Shown here in pieces: positions 52,000-60,555 of a DNA stretch of 62,355 bases; the first letter of the stretch is position 1, and every line of letters starts with the position of its first letter. This DNA is from Lentzea kentuckyensis (lineage in GTDB: Bacteria > Actinomycetota > Actinomycetes > Mycobacteriales > Pseudonocardiaceae), in assembly GCF_002150765.1 (NCBI RefSeq), contig NZ_MUYM01000099.1, forward strand, positions 1 through 62,355. Reading direction: 5' to 3'. The translations under genes and the position numbers were made by a program. The notes under the pieces are model-generated. The model worked only from the letters and a program-made list of their open reading frames with translations, ran no database searches and had not been told where the DNA came from.

Positions 52000-54003
52000 G
52001 TGGCCGAAGAAACACAGCAGAGCACCAAGGAAGGTCAGTCCCGGTTCGCCGTGCCAGACGGCGCGGTGCTCAGCCTGCTGGGGTCGCGTGACGAGAACCT
52101 CCGGCTCGCGGAGGAACTGCTCGACGCCGACGTCCACGTGCGCGGGAACGAGATCACCTTGTCCGGCGACCCCGCCGACGTGGCCTTCGCCGAGCGCGTC
52201 TTCTCCGAGCTCGTCACCCTCGCGAGCCGCGGCCAGGCAGTCGACCAGAACACGGTCCGCCGCACCGTGGCGATGCTGAGCGCGAACGCCGACTCCTCGC
52301 CCGCCGAGGTCCTGAGCTTGGACATCATCAGCCGCCGCGGCCGCACGATCCGGCCGAAGACGCTGAACCAGAAGCACTACGTCGACGCGATCGACAAGAA
52401 CACCATCGTGTTCGGCATCGGCCCCGCCGGCACCGGCAAGACGTACCTCGCCATGGCCAAGGCCGTGCAGGCGCTGCAGGCCAAGCAGGTCAACCGGATC
52501 ATCCTCACCCGCCCGGCCGTCGAGGCCGGCGAGCGCCTCGGCTACCTGCCGGGCACGCTCTACGAGAAGATCGACCCGTACCTGCGCCCGCTCTACGACG
52601 CGCTGCACGACATGGTCGACCCGGAGTCGATCCCACGCCTCACCCAGGCGGGCACGATCGAGGTCGCCCCGCTGGCTTACATGCGTGGCCGCGCTCAGCC
52701 GATCTTCACTCCGGTCCTCACCCCGGAGGGCTACCGGCCGATCGGGTCGCTGCAGGTGGGCGATCTCGTCATCGGCTCCAACGGCGAGCCGACACCGGTG
52801 CTCGGCGTGTACCCGCAGGGCGAGAAGGACATCTACCGCGTCACCGCCCAGGACGGCTCCTCGACGCTGGCGTGTGGCGAGCATCTCTGGACCGTTCGGA
52901 CCGCGTCTGACCGGCGCCGGAACAAGCCGTGGCGCGTGCTCGAGACCAAGGAGATGATCGGCAACCTCCGCGGGCGCTACGAGCTGCCGATGCTCAGCGC
53001 GCCGGTGTGCCTCCCGGCCCGCGAAGTGCCGATGGACGCTTACGCGCTCGGCCTGCTGATCGGCGACGGGTGCCTCACGGGCTCCACGACGCCGTCGTCC
53101 TCTGCCGAGGTGGTGCGCGCGGCGCAGATCCTGCGCGTCAGGGCGTCTGGCGACGTGGTCACGCTGGAGAGGTCGGCTACCGCGGTCCTGTGCGAGCTGG
53201 GGCTGCACGAGACGCGTCCGCAGGTGGCGTTCGTTCCAGAGTTCTATCTGCACAACAGCGCGGACGTGCGTCTGGCAGTGCTCCAGGGCCTGCTCGACTC
53301 CGCCGGCGGACCGGTCGCCCAGGTCGGCAGAACCTGCCGCATCGCGTACATGACAACGTCCGAACAGTTGCGGGACGACGTGGTCGCCCTCGTTCGTTCG
53401 CTCGGCGGCGTGGCTTACCAGGATGGCCGCCACGACGCCTACGTGCTCGACATCAGGCTGCCCGAGGGCGTCGAGCCGTTCCGGCTCGGGCGCAAGCGGG
53501 AGAAGTACCACGCCGCAGGCGGTGGCGGGCGCCCGATGCGGTTCATCGACAGCATCGAGCCCGCAGGCCGGACGGAGACGGTGTGCATTCAGGTGGCGGC
53601 GCAGGACTCCCTGTACGTCACCGAGGACTACCTGCTGACGCACAACACGCTCAATGACGCGTTCATCATCCTCGACGAGGCGCAGAACACGACGCCCGAG
53701 CAGATGAAGATGTTCCTCACCCGGCTGGGCTTCGGTTCCAAGGTCGTCGTGACCGGTGACATCACCCAGGTCGACCTCCCCGGCGGCCAGCGCAGCGGTC
53801 TGAGGGTCGTCAAGGACATCCTCGAAGGTGTCGAGGACGTGCACTTCTCCGTGCTGACCAGCCAGGACGTGGTGCGCCACCGCCTGGTCGGCGACATCGT
53901 CGACGCGTACGAGAAGTGGCAGGTCCAGCAGGACGTCCTGGACCAGAACGTGCCACACCACGGACCCGGTGCACGCCGGGGGAACCAGCGCCGGGGACGA
54001 TAG
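52000..54003 (+). CDS. phoH: PhoH-like P-loop ATPase carrying an intein
   Basis: 667 codons; removing the intein (residues 232-549) leaves a PhoH of 349 residues, the normal length. Walker A is GPAGTGKT (141-148); Walker B follows the intein as FIILDEAQN (Asp559-Glu560). The host sequence joined is PLAYMRGR|TLNDAFIILDEAQN, which is unbroken in intein-free PhoH1, including M. tuberculosis. GTG start at 52000. PhoH proteins are ATPases linked to RNA metabolism and here precede ybeY, the usual neighbour. Splicing is required for ATPase activity since the two Walker motifs lie on opposite sides of the insertion. Confidence 0.97.
   Translation: MAEETQQSTKEGQSRFAVPDGAVLSLLGSRDENLRLAEELLDADVHVRGNEITLSGDPADVAFAERVFSELVTLASRGQAVDQNTVRRTVAMLSANADSSPAEVLSLDIISRRGRTIRPKTLNQKHYVDAIDKNTIVFGIGPAGTGKTYLAMAKAVQALQAKQVNRIILTRPAVEAGERLGYLPGTLYEKIDPYLRPLYDALHDMVDPESIPRLTQAGTIEVAPLAYMRGRAQPIFTPVLTPEGYRPIGSLQVGDLVIGSNGEPTPVLGVYPQGEKDIYRVTAQDGSSTLACGEHLWTVRTASDRRRNKPWRVLETKEMIGNLRGRYELPMLSAPVCLPAREVPMDAYALGLLIGDGCLTGSTTPSSSAEVVRAAQILRVRASGDVVTLERSATAVLCELGLHETRPQVAFVPEFYLHNSADVRLAVLQGLLDSAGGPVAQVGRTCRIAYMTTSEQLRDDVVALVRSLGGVAYQDGRHDAYVLDIRLPEGVEPFRLGRKREKYHAAGGGGRPMRFIDSIEPAGRTETVCIQVAAQDSLYVTEDYLLTHNTLNDAFIILDEAQNTTPEQMKMFLTRLGFGSKVVVTGDITQVDLPGGQRSGLRVVKDILEGVEDVHFSVLTSQDVVRHRLVGDIVDAYEKWQVQQDVLDQNVPHHGPGARRGNQRRGR
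52693..53646 (+). other. Intein in PhoH, class 3 splicing residues, LAGLIDADG endonuclease domain
   Basis: 318 residues (codons 232-549 of the ORF). It starts with Ala in AQPIFTPVLTPEGYRPIGSL (no Cys or Ser at position 1) and ends LLTHN, followed by Thr as the +1 residue. Block B has GEHLW (His64, Trp66 of the intein), block F has TVCIQVAAQDS (Cys298), and block G Thr316-His317-Asn318. Trp-Cys-Thr with no nucleophile at position 1 is the class 3 signature. Endonuclease motif 1 is LGLLIGDGCL (Asp125 intact); motif 2 is LQGLLDSAGG with Ala204 where the catalytic Asp is expected. Confidence 0.93.
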
Positions 54004-54008
54004 GCGCC

Positions 54009-54554
54009 GTGAGCATCGAGATCGCCAACGAGTCGGGTGTCGGAGTCGACGAGGGTTCCATCGTCTCCGCCGCCCGCTTCGCGCTGGACCGCATGGGCGT
54101 GAGCCCGCTGGCCGAGCTGTCCGTCCTGCTCGTCGAGCTGGACGTGATGGCCGACCTGCACGAGCGCTGGATGGACCTGCCGGGTCCGACGGACGTCATG
54201 GCCTTCCCCATGGACGAGCTGGACTCCGCGCGCCGGCCCGACGCGGCGGGCCTCGGCCCGGCGCTGCTCGGGGACATCGTGCTGTGCCCCGCGTTCGCCA
54301 AGGACCAGGCCAAGAAGGCGGGCCACGGCCTGCTGGACGAGCTGCACCTGCTGACCGTGCACGGCGTGTTGCACCTGCTCGGGTACGACCACGCGGAGCC
54401 CGCTGAGGAGCGTGAGATGTTCACGCTGCAGAACCGCATCCTCGCGGACTTCCGCAACGCTCGCGACGAGGCCGAACGGGCGGCGCACCAGCGCAGCACG
54501 GACGACAAGGTGCTCGGCGCCGTCGGCCTGGACGAGAAGAACGAAGAAGCCTGA
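54009..54554 (+). CDS. ybeY: Endoribonuclease YbeY, 16S rRNA maturation
   Basis: 181 residues from the GTG at 54009. The zinc-binding motif is VHGVLHLLGYDH (HGxLHLxGxDH) near 119; FPMDELDSARRPD lies in the middle. Somewhat longer C-terminal tail than E. coli YbeY. Sits in the usual position after phoH. Confidence 0.96.
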   Translation: MSIEIANESGVGVDEGSIVSAARFALDRMGVSPLAELSVLLVELDVMADLHERWMDLPGPTDVMAFPMDELDSARRPDAAGLGPALLGDIVLCPAFAKDQAKKAGHGLLDELHLLTVHGVLHLLGYDHAEPAEEREMFTLQNRILADFRNARDEAERAAHQRSTDDKVLGAVGLDEKNEEA

Positions 54555-54558
54555 CGCG

Positions 54559-55848
54559 ATGAGCGAGAACCCTGCCAGTGTGATCGTGCTGGCCGTTCTG
54601 CTCGTGCTTGCCGCCGGTGTCTTCGCGTGTGTGGACGCCGCGCTTGGCACCGTGTCACGAGCACGGGTGGAGGCGCTGCAACGACAGGGCCGCTGGGGCA
54701 CTGGGCAGCTGCTGCAGGTCCTCAACGACCGGCCGCGGCACGTCAACCTGTTGCTGCTGCTGCGCCTGTTCTGCGAGCTGTTCGCGACGGTGCTCGTCAC
54801 GGGCGTGTACCTGCAGTACGTGGAACAGGACTGGCTCGCCGTTCTGTACTCGTGCCTGAGCATGCTCGTCGTGTCGTACGTGCTCGTCGGCGTCGGGCCG
54901 CGCACACTCGGCCGTCAGCACCCGTACGGCGTGAGCCTGATCGCGGCGGGCACGGTCCGGCAGCTCGGTCGCGTGCTCGGGCCGTTGAGCAAGCTGCTGA
55001 TCCTCATCGGTAACGCGATCACGCCCGGCAAGGGCTTCCGCGAGGGTCCGTTCTCGTCCGAAGTGGAGCTGCGCGAGCTCGTCGACATGGCGCAGGAACG
55101 CGGCGTCGTCGACGAGGGCGAGCGCGAGATGATCCACTCGGTGTTCGAGTTGGGTGACACCATCGCGCGCGAGATCATGGTGCCGCGCACCGAGATCGTG
55201 TGGATCGAGCAGGCCAAGTCGTTGCGGCAGGCGCTCGCGCTGTCGTTGCGCACCGGCTACACCCGTGTCCCGGTGATCGGCGAGAGCGTCGACGACGTGC
55301 TCGGCGTGGTGAACCTCAAGGACCTCATGCGGGCCACGCTCGCCGAGGACGAGGATCCGAAGAGCGTCTCCGAGCTGATGCGGCCGACGAGCTTCATCCC
55401 CGACTCGAAGCCGATCGCGGACCTGCTGCGCGAGATGCAGGTGTCCCGCAAGCACATGGCGATCGTGGTCGACGAGTACGGCGGCACGGCGGGTCTGCTG
55501 ACGATCGAGGACATCCTCGAGGAGATCGTCGGCGAGATCACCGACGAGTCCGACACCGACGACCGCCCGCCGATCGAGCACCTCGAGGACGGCGCGGTGC
55601 GGGTGAGCGCGCGGCTGCCGGTCGACGACCTCGACGCGTTGTTCGGCACCGAGCTCGACGACCACGAGGTCGAGACCGTCGGCGGTCTGCTCGCGCAACG
55701 GCTCGGGCGCGTGCCGCTGCCCGGCACCGAGGCCGAGATCGCGGGCCTGCGCATGCGGGCCGAGGGTGGCAAGGACGAACGCGGCCGCATCCGGGTCACC
55801 ACTGTGCTCGTGCGTCCGGTGAACAAGGAGAACGAAGAAGATGACTGA
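54559..55848 (+). CDS. CNNM/CorC-type transporter-associated protein (hemolysin family)
   Basis: 429 residues. A CNNM domain with about four transmembrane helices (1-~190), then a CBS pair (IMVPRTEIVWIEQAKSLRQA ... VNLKDLMRATL and ... AIVVDEYGGTAGLLTIEDIL), and a CorC_HlyC domain from about 340. Likely involved in Mg/Co homeostasis; equivalent to Rv2366c of M. tuberculosis. Overlaps the next gene by 8 bases. Confidence 0.93.
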   Translation: MSENPASVIVLAVLLVLAAGVFACVDAALGTVSRARVEALQRQGRWGTGQLLQVLNDRPRHVNLLLLLRLFCELFATVLVTGVYLQYVEQDWLAVLYSCLSMLVVSYVLVGVGPRTLGRQHPYGVSLIAAGTVRQLGRVLGPLSKLLILIGNAITPGKGFREGPFSSEVELRELVDMAQERGVVDEGEREMIHSVFELGDTIAREIMVPRTEIVWIEQAKSLRQALALSLRTGYTRVPVIGESVDDVLGVVNLKDLMRATLAEDEDPKSVSELMRPTSFIPDSKPIADLLREMQVSRKHMAIVVDEYGGTAGLLTIEDILEEIVGEITDESDTDDRPPIEHLEDGAVRVSARLPVDDLDALFGTELDDHEVETVGGLLAQRLGRVPLPGTEAEIAGLRMRAEGGKDERGRIRVTTVLVRPVNKENEEDD

Positions 55849-56176
55849 CCTCGACCCTGAGGATGCCAAGCTCGTGACGCTCGCGCGGTCCGTCCGCGCG
55901 CGCAACGGTGCCGCGGAGGGAGCGGCGGTGCGGGACCTCGACGGCCGCACGTACAACGCGTCCACGGTCGCGTTGCCGTCGCTGAAGCTCACCGCGCTGC
56001 AGGCCGCCATCGCCGCCGCGGTGTCGGGCGGTGCCGAGGGCCTCGAGGCGGCGGTCGTGGTGACCGACGCGGACGCGCTCGACGATGGCTCGGTGTCCGC
56101 GGTGCGCGACCTCACGGCAACTGCGCCGGTGTTCCGTGCAACTTCGGCTGGGACCGTCGCCGACGTGGTTCGCTAG
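55841..56176 (+). CDS. Cytidine deaminase-like protein lacking the zinc-binding active site
   Basis: 111 residues, equivalent in position to Rv2365c. The N-terminal half (AAVRDLDGRTYNASTVALPS) aligns with cytidine deaminase, but where the enzyme has HAE and PCxxC the sequence reads SLKLTALQAAIAAAVSGGAE without His or Cys ligands. So a deaminase-fold protein that cannot bind the catalytic zinc; perhaps structural or regulatory. Conserved between corC and era in actinobacteria. Confidence 0.82.
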   Translation: MTDLDPEDAKLVTLARSVRARNGAAEGAAVRDLDGRTYNASTVALPSLKLTALQAAIAAAVSGGAEGLEAAVVVTDADALDDGSVSAVRDLTATAPVFRATSAGTVADVVR

Positions 56177-56219
56177 CCCCCAGCGGGCTCGATCCCGCAC
56201 TGACCTGGGGGAAGTGCTG

Positions 56220-57116
56220 ATGAGACGGTTGTCTGCGTTGTTCAGCGTGCTCGCGATCGCCGCGGGCACGCTTTTCTTTTCCGCACCGGCGGCGCACGCC
56301 ACGTGGAGCGACTGGACCTGGCACGGCGGGAAGATGTACGGCACGCCCACCGTCACCACGTGGGGTCCCGGCCGGCTCGACGTGTTCGCGGTGGGCACCG
56401 ACTACGAGCTGAAGCACCGGGTGTACGAGAACGGCCGGTGGCTCGACTGGGAGTCGCTCGGCGGTTACCTCACCACCTCGCCGTCGGCGGTGGCGTGGGG
56501 ACCGGGCCGCATCGACGTCGTGGCCGGCAACGCGCACGGCGGTGTGCAGCGCCTCGTCTACGACGGCGTGTGGCGCCCGTGGGAGACGATCGACACCGGC
56601 ACGTACCGGTACGGCGCCGCCGTCTCCTCACGCGGGCAGGGCAAGCTCGACCTCTTCACCGTCGGACGCGCGGGCGCCGATGACAACAAGCTCTACGTGA
56701 AGAGCCTGGAGAACGGCACCTGGTCCGACTGGACGTCGCTGGGCGGCAATCTGACCTCGACGCCCGCCGCGGTGTCGTGGCACGCCGGCCGGATCGACGT
56801 TTTCGCCAAGGGCGACGACGACTCGCTGCATCACACGTGGGCCGACAACGGCGTGTGGGGCTCGTGGGAGTCGCTGGGCGGCCGCATTGCCCAGGCACCT
56901 GGCGTCGCGTCGTGGGCGCCCGGCAGGCTCGACGTCTTCGCGCGTGGCACGGACAACGCGCTCTACCACAAGGCGTTCGACAACGTCTGGCACGAGTGGG
57001 AGTGGCACGGCGGTGTGCTGTCGTCCGGCGTCGGCACCGTGTCGTGGGGTCCGAACCGTATCGACGCATTCGTCACCGGGAACGATCAGGCAGTGCACCA
57101 GAAGGCCTGGTACTGA
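56220..57116 (+). CDS. Secreted PLL-type (fucose-binding-like) beta-propeller lectin
   Basis: 298 residues. Signal peptide (MRRLSALFSVLAIAAGTLFF-SAPAAHA) then six repeats of about 45 residues with the pattern WG-PGRLDVFAVGTDYELKH ... GxWxxWESLGG. Each blade contains the WxxWESLGG and RIDVF motifs, as in the PLL family of lectins. No catalytic motif. It lies between the conserved cdd-like gene and era, which are adjacent in most relatives, so it is an insertion specific to this lineage. Confidence 0.9.
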   Translation: MRRLSALFSVLAIAAGTLFFSAPAAHATWSDWTWHGGKMYGTPTVTTWGPGRLDVFAVGTDYELKHRVYENGRWLDWESLGGYLTTSPSAVAWGPGRIDVVAGNAHGGVQRLVYDGVWRPWETIDTGTYRYGAAVSSRGQGKLDLFTVGRAGADDNKLYVKSLENGTWSDWTSLGGNLTSTPAAVSWHAGRIDVFAKGDDDSLHHTWADNGVWGSWESLGGRIAQAPGVASWAPGRLDVFARGTDNALYHKAFDNVWHEWEWHGGVLSSGVGTVSWGPNRIDAFVTGNDQAVHQKAWY

Positions 57117-57193
57117 GCCTGTCGTCGCGTGACGGAATAGCAGATCCCGGGACCGGCGACAACCCTGTTGCCGGTACCAGGGACAATGGACGG

Positions 57194-58090
57194 ATGGATG
57201 GTTACCGCTCCGGGTTCGCGTGCTTCGTCGGACGCCCGAACGCAGGGAAGTCGACGCTGACGAACGCGCTGGTGGGCACGAAGGTCGCCATCACGTCCAG
57301 CAAGCCGCAGACCACCCGGCACACGATCCGCGGCATCGTGCACCGCGAGGACGGCCAGCTCGTGCTGGTCGACACGCCCGGTCTGCACCGGCCGCGCACG
57401 CTGCTCGGCCAACGGCTCAACGACCTGGTGCGCGAGACGTGGTCGGAGGTCGACGTCGTCGGCTTCTGCGTGCCCGCGGACCAGAAGGTCGGCCCCGGCG
57501 ACAAGTTCATCGCCGCCGAGCTGGAGAAGGTCGCCAAGCGCACGCCCGTGGTCGGCATCGTTACCAAGACCGACCTGGTCCAGCCGCAGCAGGTGATGGA
57601 ACAGCTGCTCGCGCTGCAGAAGGTGATGGAGTTCGCCGAGATCATCCCGGTGTCCGCGGTCGACGGCTTCCAGGTCGACAAGCTGAGCGACCTGCTGCTG
57701 CAGAAGCTGCCGGAGGGCCCGCAGCTGTTCCCGGACGGCGACCTGACCGACGAGCCGGAGCAGACCCTCGTCGCCGAGCTGATCCGCGAGGCCGCGCTGG
57801 AGGGCGTGCGTGACGAACTGCCGCACTCCATCGCCGTGGTGGTGGAGGAGATGCAACCGCGCGAGGGCCGTAACGATCTGATCGACATCCACGCGTTCGT
57901 GTTCGTCGAACGGCCGTCGCAGAAGGCGATCATCCTGGGCCACCGGGGCGAGCGTCTCAAGCAGGTCGGCATGGCCGCGCGCAAGCAGATCGAGGCGCTG
58001 CTGGGCAGCCGCGTCTACCTGGACCTGCACATCAAGATCGCCAAGGACTGGCAGCGCGATCCGAAACAGTTGCGCCGCCTGGGGTTCTGA
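57194..58090 (+). CDS. era: GTPase Era, 30S ribosome assembly
   Basis: 298 residues from the ATG at 57194. G1 GRPNAGKSTLTNALVG, G2 TTRHTIRG, G3 DTPGLHRP, G4 TKTDL; KH domain with VFVFVERPSQKAIILGHRGER and LKQVGMAARKQIEALLG. GTPase that binds 16S rRNA 3' end. Stop overlaps the recO start. Confidence 0.97.
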   Translation: MDGYRSGFACFVGRPNAGKSTLTNALVGTKVAITSSKPQTTRHTIRGIVHREDGQLVLVDTPGLHRPRTLLGQRLNDLVRETWSEVDVVGFCVPADQKVGPGDKFIAAELEKVAKRTPVVGIVTKTDLVQPQQVMEQLLALQKVMEFAEIIPVSAVDGFQVDKLSDLLLQKLPEGPQLFPDGDLTDEPEQTLVAELIREAALEGVRDELPHSIAVVVEEMQPREGRNDLIDIHAFVFVERPSQKAIILGHRGERLKQVGMAARKQIEALLGSRVYLDLHIKIAKDWQRDPKQLRRLGF

Positions 58091-58842
58091 TGGCCAATCT
58101 GTACCGCGACACCGGGATCGTGCTTCGGGTGCAGAAGCTCGGTGAAGCGGACCGGATCATCACGTTCCTGTCCCAGCGGCACGGCAAGCTCCGGGCCGTG
58201 GCGAAGGGCGTGCGCCGCACGTCGTCGAAGTTCGGTGCACGGCTGGAGCCGTTCTGCCACGTCGACGTGCAGTTCCACCCCGGCCGGTCGCTCGACATCA
58301 TCACCCAGGTGCAGACGCTGGACGCGTTCGGCGTCGGCATCGTCACCGACTACCAGCGCTACACGGCCGCGTGCGCCATCTTGGAGACCGCTGACCGCCT
58401 CACCGCAGAAGAGGGCGAACCGGTCGTGCGGCTCTATCTGCTCGTGACGGGTGCGCTGCGCGCGTTGTCGGCCGGCGAACGTGATCCGTCGCTGCTGCTG
58501 GACGCGTTCCTCATGCGTGCCATGGCGTTTGCCGGTTGGGCGCCCGCCGTGAACGAGTGCGCCAAGTGCGGCACCCCTGGCCCGCACCGTGCGTTCAGCG
58601 TCCAGGCCGGCGGCACGTGCTGCCCGAACTGCCGCCCGCCCGGCTCGGCGTCGCCGTCGCAGGACACGCTGGCGCTGCTCTCGGCGCTGCTGCACGGCCA
58701 GTGGGGCGTGGTCGACGAGATCCCGCACGTCGCTCGCCGCGACGCGAGTGGCCTGGTCGCGGCACACCTGCAGTGGCACCTGGAACGGCAGCTCCGCTCG
58801 TTGCCGTTGGTCGAGCGAAAGGCCAAGCCGGAGGACGGCTAA
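58090..58842 (+). CDS. recO: DNA repair protein RecO
   Basis: 250 residues. N-terminal OB fold (MANLYRDTGIVLRVQKLGEA DRII); zinc finger with CAKCGTPGPHRAFS and CCPNCRPPGS near 155-175. Mediates RecA loading with RecF/RecR. ATG overlaps the era stop. Confidence 0.96.
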   Translation: MANLYRDTGIVLRVQKLGEADRIITFLSQRHGKLRAVAKGVRRTSSKFGARLEPFCHVDVQFHPGRSLDIITQVQTLDAFGVGIVTDYQRYTAACAILETADRLTAEEGEPVVRLYLLVTGALRALSAGERDPSLLLDAFLMRAMAFAGWAPAVNECAKCGTPGPHRAFSVQAGGTCCPNCRPPGSASPSQDTLALLSALLHGQWGVVDEIPHVARRDASGLVAAHLQWHLERQLRSLPLVERKAKPEDG

Positions 58843-58874
58843 TCTGGCGGCCACCCGATATCGCTGCCGAAAGG

Positions 58875-59705
58875 ATGCCGAGCCCCATGCTGCGTCGCCG
58901 CCGCTCCGAGCGTGAGAAGCGCGTCCCGCGCCCGCCGGAGCCGCACCCGTCCGGCGCGGTGCCCCCGCAGATTCCCGTCGAGTTCGTGCCGAAGCACATC
59001 GCGATCGTGATGGACGGCAACGGCCGTTGGGCCAACCAGCGCGGACTGTCCAGGGTCGAGGGGCACAAGCGGGGCGAGCAGGTCGTCGTCGAGGTCGCCA
59101 AGGGCGCGATCGAGATGGGCGTGAAGTGGCTGTCGCTGTACGCCTTCTCCACCGAGAACTGGCGCCGCAGCCCCGAAGAGGTCCGGTTCCTGATGGGCTT
59201 CTCCCGCGACGTGATCCACCACCGCACCGACGAGCTCGACGAGCTGGGCGTCCGGGTGCGCTGGGCGGGGCGCCGGCCGAAGCTGTGGCGCAGCGTCATC
59301 AAGGAGCTGGAGGTCGCGGAGGAGCGCACCCGCGACAACGACCGGCTCAACCTCGCGATGTGCATCAACTACGGCGGGCGCGCCGAGATCGGTGACGCCG
59401 CCCGTGAGATCGCGCGGCTGGCCGCCGCCGGGCAGCTCAACCCGGACAAGGTCGACGAGAAGACCATCGCGCGCTACCTCTACCAGCCCGAGATGCCGGA
59501 CGTGGACCTGTTCATCCGGCCGTCCGGGGAGCAGCGCACGTCGAACTTCATGCTGTGGCAGTCCGCGTACGCCGAGCTGGTGTTCCAGGACATCCTGTGG
59601 CCCGACTTCGACCGCCGCGACCTCTGGCGCGCCGTCGAGAAGTTCGCCGAGCGCGACCGCCGCTTCGGTGGTGCGATCGACAAGCCCGATTCGGAGGTGT
59701 CGTGA
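58875..59705 (+). CDS. uppS: Polyprenyl (decaprenyl) diphosphate synthase, cis-type
   Basis: About 276 residues from ATG 58875; the ribosome binding site AAAGG abuts it and is 12 bases from ATG 58887, so the start may be either. KHIAIVMDGNGRWANQRGLS with the catalytic Asp; SLYAFSTENWRRSPEEV; LFIRPSGEQRTSNFMLWQSA. Makes the long-chain lipid carrier for cell wall synthesis. Confidence 0.95.
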   Translation: MPSPMLRRRRSEREKRVPRPPEPHPSGAVPPQIPVEFVPKHIAIVMDGNGRWANQRGLSRVEGHKRGEQVVVEVAKGAIEMGVKWLSLYAFSTENWRRSPEEVRFLMGFSRDVIHHRTDELDELGVRVRWAGRRPKLWRSVIKELEVAEERTRDNDRLNLAMCINYGGRAEIGDAAREIARLAAAGQLNPDKVDEKTIARYLYQPEMPDVDLFIRPSGEQRTSNFMLWQSAYAELVFQDILWPDFDRRDLWRAVEKFAERDRRFGGAIDKPDSEVS

Positions 59706-60100
59706 ACGCGAGCGGTGAGGCTCTCGAGGCCGCGCGCAAGGCGCTGGAGCTGTTCCACGACGTCTCCGTGGACGACGACGGCGCGTTGAGCTTCCGCCAC
59801 GGCGACGTGCCGTGCGCCGTGCAGGGCATGGAACTGGCAGAAGGCCTGACGGTGCTCTCGCTGACGGTCGTGGTCGCGTGGGACCTGGTCGGCGACGTGG
59901 CCGTGTGGGTGGCCGAACGTGCTGGTCAGGGCCTGTTCGGAACGCTCGGTGTGATCGCGTCGGAACGGGGCACGGACGTGATGCTGAGGTACGCGTTCCC
60001 GGCGGACGGCCTCAAGCCGGAACCGTTGAGCACGCTCCTCATGCTGGTTGTGTCGACCGCGTCGCAGGTGCGCGGCGAGCTCCTCTCCCGCTTTTCTTGA
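59702..60100 (+). CDS. Conserved hypothetical protein, possibly YbjN/chaperone-like fold
   Basis: 132 residues from the GTG at 59702, overlapping the uppS stop by 4 bases. Alternating helices and strands (ALELFHDVSVDDDGALSFRH, VPCAVQGMELAEGLTVLSLT, PLSTLLMLVVSTASQVRGEL) resemble the YbjN/type III chaperone fold often found as small stand-alone proteins in actinobacteria. Function not known. Confidence 0.68.
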   Translation: MNASGEALEAARKALELFHDVSVDDDGALSFRHGDVPCAVQGMELAEGLTVLSLTVVVAWDLVGDVAVWVAERAGQGLFGTLGVIASERGTDVMLRYAFPADGLKPEPLSTLLMLVVSTASQVRGELLSRFS

Positions 60101-60114
60101 GAAAGGACCCTTCG

Positions 60115-60555
60115 ATGGGTGGCGTGATCATTTACGAGCCGGAAGAGGACTCGGACGTCAACGAGTTCCCCTGGACCGTCACGTTCGAGCCGTCGGGCGG
60201 CGACGACTGGGACTCGTTCATCTGCGGCCCGTACGAGCGTGACCACGCCGTCGCGCTGGCCGAGGCCGTGGCGTTGGACGACGCCGAGGGTGGCGTGCTC
60301 GCCATCGTGAAGCCGATGCTGCCCGCGCTGTCCGCCGAGGACGTCTCCGCCACGATCGAGGAGCTGCGCGAAGCCGCCCTCGAGGAGGAAGAGGCCGAGG
60401 AGACGGTCAACGGCACGCCCGTCGACTTCGACGACGACGAGGACCTCGAGGAGGAAGAGGCCGAGTTCGACGAGCCGCCGTCGCCGGAGGAGATCCGCGA
60501 GGGCATGGCCCGCACCTACCGTCGTTTGCTCGACCTGGACACGGACGCGGAATGA
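60115..60555 (+). CDS. Acidic conserved hypothetical protein
   Basis: 146 residues. A globular N-terminal part (PWTVTFEPSGGDDWDSFICG) followed by an extremely acidic tail (EEEEAEETV, DDDEDLEEEEAEF) from about residue 88 to 125. GAAAGGA ribosome binding site 6 bases before the ATG at 60115. No family recognised; the acidic tail suggests an interaction region. Overlaps the permease start by 4 bases. Confidence 0.7.
   Translation: MGGVIIYEPEEDSDVNEFPWTVTFEPSGGDDWDSFICGPYERDHAVALAEAVALDDAEGGVLAIVKPMLPALSAEDVSATIEELREAALEEEEAEETVNGTPVDFDDDEDLEEEEAEFDEPPSPEEIREGMARTYRRLLDLDTDAE

Noticed and set aside
51106..53961. A 951-codon open frame on the minus strand, opposite phoH
   Set aside because: The upper two thirds are antisense to phoH and its intein and have no domain; only the lower part (51106-51939) encodes a real GNAT protein. 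Long antisense frames are expected at this GC content.
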